64,000 nt of DNA. It comes from Fasciola hepatica (taxonomy: Eukaryota > Platyhelminthes > Trematoda > Plagiorchiida > Fasciolidae). The notes beneath the pieces were generated by a model that was not told where the DNA came from, made no database searches, and saw nothing but the letters and a program-made list of their open reading frames with translations. The DNA is taken from positions 9,135,501-9,199,500 of the forward strand of contig CANUEZ040000156.1 of assembly GCA_948099385.1 (NCBI GenBank), given 5' to 3'. Every line of letters begins with the position of its first letter. The stretch's first letter is position 1. The translations under genes and the position numbers were made by a program. Of this stretch, positions 59,388 to 64,000 are shown piece after piece.

Positions 59388-59483
59388 GGCATCGTATATC
59401 ATTTCGATGTTTCCCCTGGGAAGAATAGATTCGCATTAGCTTTGCAAGAACCAGATATGATGTTACAAGAAAACCAGTCGTGA
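59388..59483 (+). CDS. predicted terminal exon, unknown
   Basis: It follows a 42-base intron with acceptor ATCTTTCATAG. In phase 0 it reads GIVYHFDVSPGKNRFALALQ, then EPDMMLQENQS and TGA. Joined to 59240-59345 it gives a smooth CRFLPKGIVYHFDV segment. The other frames stop early or do not fit the phase. Family unknown. Confidence 0.4.
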   Translation, partial: GIVYHFDVSPGKNRFALALQEPDMMLQENQS

Positions 59484-59489
59484 AGGTTG

Positions 59490-62050
59490 GGCTGAACAAT
59501 TTAATTTCTCCTTATCAACTTCGGTACTAAACTCAAACCCGTGTTGCCTCTTGGCATGGTTTTTGTTTAGGGACAATAGATGTAGATGCTTCCGGTTCCC
59601 GTCGTTATTTGTCATATGCAACATCCGTAAAGGAGTGAGGATGTCATCGCAAACCGTTTATTTCAACATATACCGATGTCACATCTATTTATGAAAATGT
59701 CGTATTTCTTAAATGACATAGTGAGCCTCAGCAGCTCTTAGCAAGCAGATGGGATTCTATTGAAGGATTACATGAGTGCGTCGTCATCGTAAGAAGCTGT
59801 CGGAAGTAGTTGTAATGATTTTCGACCTTTGTTCGTCACAGAAGCGACGAAGTGTAACAAAACTTATAACAGATCACATTGTAATTAGGCAATTACCTAA
59901 AGCTTTTACATTCCTAGACGTCCTGACTTTGCAATTGATTACCGAGTAGATGAAATCCCTTTTAATTCCATGGTAACGACCAAAGATGGCTATTAAGTTT
60001 ACAATTGAATGCAAACAGGTCGTCGGAAGTCAGTTTGAAGAAGCGTCTCCTACTGTCGTCACTGGTTTTCCACGACAAGTTGAGCGTGAAAGCTGCATGG
60101 TGCAACGGCTCGAAATACAGATATATCTAGTATTTGGAACACGAGTTGTAGGCGAATATATGTTTTCGGTGATTTCATTCTCAAAATAAAACGCAAGGAT
60201 AAAGCATTGGTGACAGCTGCTCTACATATTCTACGTTGGAAAAAAATGTAGGACAGGCAGGACGGTTTGAATAGTCTGCTTTCACGATCGCAATCTAGGG
60301 AAAGATCGATTCTGATGCTTTATATTCAGTGCAGCTCCATTTAGCATATGTGGCGATGAACTGTGACTTTTATATTCACCGTTTTAACTGTTTCGGATGG
60401 TTTGGCTCAAGTGAGTTCTTGAACCAAACCTTATAGACTGGTCAAGCATCACGCTTTTCGGGTTACGCCGAGACATATTTTTTCCCGGCAAAATCCGTTT
60501 CGTCTGCCTCAAACTGAACTGAAAGTGGTAATTTGTCCACTATTTGTGTTAGACTCCTAACTAGTTAGTGGCATTTTCTGTATGGTCACCTCATCACTTT
60601 ACCACAGCATTTTCATATGGAGTGCAAGCCGCAGTTTGTTTCAAAGCAGCCGTCTACACGCCGACCAGCAATGGACACATGATTTATGGAACGACTCGTG
60701 TTCTGCATTGGAATATATATGTATACATATATACGTATGAGTTGTATAGATAGACATAATCCATTGGGCACAAAGACCAGTTGTTCAACAAATGCACTTA
60801 ATCAGCTCATAATTTGAATTTCGACAAGAGACTGAAAACGACAAGTTAACGTATCTCGCTTTTGTACATACACGGAAGTACTACTTTATCAACATTAAAC
60901 AGTACTTTTTCTGATTGGACAGAGTGACTTTTATTTATTATGGGTAAATCAGCGGCATCATAGAACGATGTCAAGGTAATTATCCGAGCTGAACAGTGAT
61001 ATTTGCTATAGATTTCAGGTGTGGCATTCATCAGCTCATTCCCAAAGTATAGAAAGCACAACATATTTATTACAAATCAAATGAGAGGAAAATACCATCT
61101 CGTTTGATCTTTTCGACAATATGGTGATCGTATGATATGCGGATGCCTACTCATAACTATCAAAAAATCGAATGAGCAACATGGCTGTTGCCATACAGCA
61201 TATGAATGAGCATAACACGTACTAGGTCCGCCCGGTTGTTTGTGAGATTACCTTTGGCCTTTTGCTGGCTACCACCGAGATAGTCAGTGCTTGTTCGTCG
61301 ACTCCTAGCTCGTCGGTTTCTTATGCCAAGCTGCATTAAAAAATCTCATATTTTGTGTGGTCAGAGTAGTCTTCACCACCACAGATCTGCCACGAAGTAA
61401 TACATAGTTTAAAAGTAGGACCTGGTCACGAAATTATTTCACCAACGTCTGGCATGTTTTTCCAGATCAACGAATCACACACTTCAGCCGCTCGCCTTTC
61501 TGTTGTTAAACAGTTGTTTTTATTTGTTCACATTTGTGTGATGAATACCACCTGTTTTTGTTTCCACACTTCTGTAGTGAGTTGCACCAGTTGCATCTAT
61601 TGTCCCGCCATTTTGTGAGGCGTTTCCAGCACCCACTGGGGAAAAATCATTTAGATACGGTTCACTGAAGAATAATGGCATGAGATTAAGAAACGCTCAA
61701 AAGTTGTTGCAACTTATTGCGCTCAACCTTTATTCTATATTTCAAGTCGGATAAAAAGTGCATTTTTCGAAGATAGAATATATTAGTTCACTGACTTTAA
61801 CAATTGGTAACATCATGACGGTAAAATTTTTGCCAAATCTTTTCTTCCTGATATTTCCTCGTAAAGGCATCTTAGAAGCTGTGTTAACCTCATATCTTGG
61901 ACCGGATTCAGTGTCAGTGATTTCATTTAAAGTCATGTCATGAATTTGTTTATTGTGAAATACTTGCAACAGGTCGTTACTTGGATAAGGATCACGTAGC
62001 ACGCAGGCCGTACGACTATGTAATACACAGTATGCGAATCAGATTTAAAC
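59490..62050. other. no supported gene
   Basis: Open frames at 59986-60189, 60568-60753 and 61742-62002 (minus) have no good splice context or recognised motif. A short TATACATATATAC-type tract lies near 60715-60735. Confidence 0.35.
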
Positions 62051-62059
62051 TCCTTATCC

Positions 62060-62300
62060 GACACTCAGCTGTTCAGATGCACCGAACACAAAAGTGTGTA
62101 GACCACGACAGTCTCGAAGGTCAAAGGTTGGATCCCCTCCATCGCCGGCTACTTTGGTGGTAGACAGTAATCCAGTATCGTACGGCTTCGTAGCGCCACC
62201 TGACCTATTGTGACCAAATCTCAGAGTCTGACTGTCAGTTATCCCTAACAATGCAGGGGACACTTGAGGCTATGAGGAATACTCCTTACACTCCATTCAT
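62060..62300 (+). mobile_element. SINE-like repeat, family 2, copy 2
   Basis: The left part has GTAGACCACGACAGTCTCGA, then AAGGTTGGATCCCC, which resembles the 3' half of a tRNA with a degenerate B box. The right part (62150-62300) is the body shared, in inverse orientation, with 54209-54372. It is taken as a tRNA-derived SINE whose other copy is truncated at its 5' end. The A box is not clear. Confidence 0.6.
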
Positions 62301-62309
62301 ACTCAGTTA

Positions 62310-64000
62310 CGTAACAAAATAGCTACCGGCGGTTGCCAAAAGGTCATCCCTGTGGACTTTTGGAATAAAAGTCCAGGGATCGTTTCTAAGTCATCACCGG
62401 CCACCTCAATGTTGTCCGCATTTCATTGGCCTCAGATCTCTTCTGTAATTATTTTACTCTGCCGTATATTAGGTATATGAATCAAAAAGACCAAAGAGTG
62501 AAGTATGATAACTCTGCCAGCCTGCGAATTTTGGTCTGTATTTAGACTCGTTGAAATGGCATATCAAGTTGTTTTATGGAATCAAATGAAAATAGGAAGG
62601 CTGCTGTCAACCCGGCCGAACTTGTTGTCACTGCATGTAACTAAGGCTTCTGCTGCAGGTTTTGATGCTTGTTTTCTTTAAATGTTTGTTATCGGATTTT
62701 TGGGCAAATATTACCTCCTTATTGACAAAGTATATGACGGTATGATTTAGTAATATAAGCCACATCGGTTTTATAAATGATTGAAAGCAAAGTCGTAATA
62801 GAAATAGAATAAAAATTAGCTGTGGGGTCAAAGATTCCTTACTGAATAATTAAACTAACCCACAGTTCGAATTACACAATCAGTGGGATAGAACCGGAAG
62901 GCGATACCATCTAGTTACCCAATAAATTACGGTAATAGAGCTAGTAGGGTAATTAGAGCCATTATGAAATGAAGTATCACCACCCCATTCGGCCCATCGC
63001 TGGAAACCATGGAAGCACTGCCCATCGGTTTCATCGCTGGTTAGAATTGCCTGCAGTGTAAATTCATTGAGTCTCTATTGCTACCCAAACCCGGGAATCT
63101 GTTCGCGTCCTATTGATCAGCTGCCTTGTCGCTTGCGAATTCACTGAATCAGGCACTGAACTGAATTCTGAACATGCACTAACATGCTGATTGCAAATGG
63201 GACTTGGCCTACTATCGACCATGAGTCAACACCTACCCTCACAATAATCAATAATCTCTGATCAAATAGAGGTCTTTTCCGCACAATAGCTGTGAATATT
63301 AGACAGCTTTTGGTCCGTTGCACTTATTTGGGATTATAAAAGCATATGGTTAATAGACATATAGTGTAGATTTATGTAAATCAATTGGCCAAAAACAGCC
63401 AAGAGCAAATTAGGAACACAAGTTCACATAAATAGATGGCTTCGAATATATGTGAAGTGGCAATTTACATGACCTGAAACTCAGGTTATGGATAAGTGAT
63501 CAGTGTTTCTTTTATTGATGGGAGTATGATTTATCCTTCAATATGCAAAGGAGACATTCGTAATACCTTCCTACAAGATAGTGTGACGAAGTGGTGTGGA
63601 CTCGTGGTTCAAATGATCCTTAATGAGGATTGGGATGATTGGGCATGAAGTGTGTTCCAGTATGACAGCAGTTCATACAAGGCAGAGGAATGGTAAAAAT
63701 AGTTTTTCATCCAGCAGAAAAGCGGGTGATAATCATCGATAAAGGCAAGGGTGTGTATTCTGGCCTGCTTCACACAGCTTGGAGGAACATTAATTTTAAT
63801 CAACGCTTCCCCAGGACTAATGTGGTAAAGAATGTCTACCAAATGGTGACCTTCATTCGGTCAGAGCCATGGACAGTATACCACCCAGAAGGTTTTGTTT
63901 TTTTTGCTGTTGATACTATTATTTTGTGGCTAAAAAACCGGAACTTTTCAAGGGAAAAACGAATGACTCCAGCTAGTTGATCACGTGTCACCTGGTGCAG
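62310..64000. other. no supported gene
   Basis: Only short open frames, the largest at 63690-63980 (plus), which has no recognised domain and is overlapped by an open minus-strand frame. No repeat was recognised. Confidence 0.35.

Noticed and set aside
1..64000. Bacterial-type features (operons, Shine-Dalgarno sites, CRISPR, insertion sequences) and rRNA genes
   Set aside because: None seen. The spliced structure, microsatellites and retroelement types are those of an animal nuclear genome.

Overview
This is eukaryotic nuclear DNA. It is moderately AT-rich and has no operons or long open frames. It carries microsatellites, many decayed retroelements and short exon-like segments separated by introns of tens of bases to several kilobases. 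Penelope-like elements (PLEs), hammerhead ribozymes and tRNA-derived SINEs with a hammerhead-like tail together point to a parasitic flatworm, most likely a digenean fluke. That assignment is an inference; the species cannot be fixed from the sequence.

The best supported content is repeats. (1) 4.06-5.0 kb minus: a tRNA-derived SINE whose body carries a hammerhead-like core, then a complete minimal type I hammerhead in a Penelope-type sequence, then a near-perfect 86-bp-arm palindrome bordered by an (AT)n tract. (2) 6.6-7.87 kb minus: a Ty3/gypsy pol remnant in the order RNase H, then integrase. (3) 5.12-5.35 kb and 13.33-13.55 kb: two inverted copies of an unclassified dispersed repeat. (4) 38.98-39.1 kb plus: a second copy of the hammerhead SINE. 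(5) 49.06-50.56 kb: two different PLE 3' ends (GIY-YIG endonuclease) lying 5' end to 5' end. (6) 52.6-53.6 kb plus: a non-LTR reverse transcriptase pseudogene. (7) 54.2 kb minus and 62.06-62.3 kb plus: two copies of another SINE-like repeat. Weaker tRNA-like heads lie at 28.57 and 51.3 kb.

No protein-coding gene could be recognised by family with confidence. Exon-like segments were found by combining splice-site quality, open frame and phase compatibility: a plus-strand chain at 10.2-22.2 kb; a plus-strand chain at 31.4-39.8 kb, the better one, with five phase-compatible exons; a pair at 47.9-48.3 kb; a pair at 55.8-56.3 kb with a 50-nt intron; a pair at 59.2-59.5 kb with a 42-nt intron; and a minus-strand pair at 13.8-14.2 kb with a 69-nt intron. 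These are predictions made by eye. Short open segments between splice-like sites arise by chance, so their confidence is modest, and most open frames in the window are probably noise.

The parts do not form a pathway. The likely picture is large fluke introns and intergenic DNA loaded with dead retroelements, with a few lineage-specific or fast-evolving genes across it. The most interesting content is the set of ribozyme-bearing retroelements in the first 5 kb and their relative at 39 kb.
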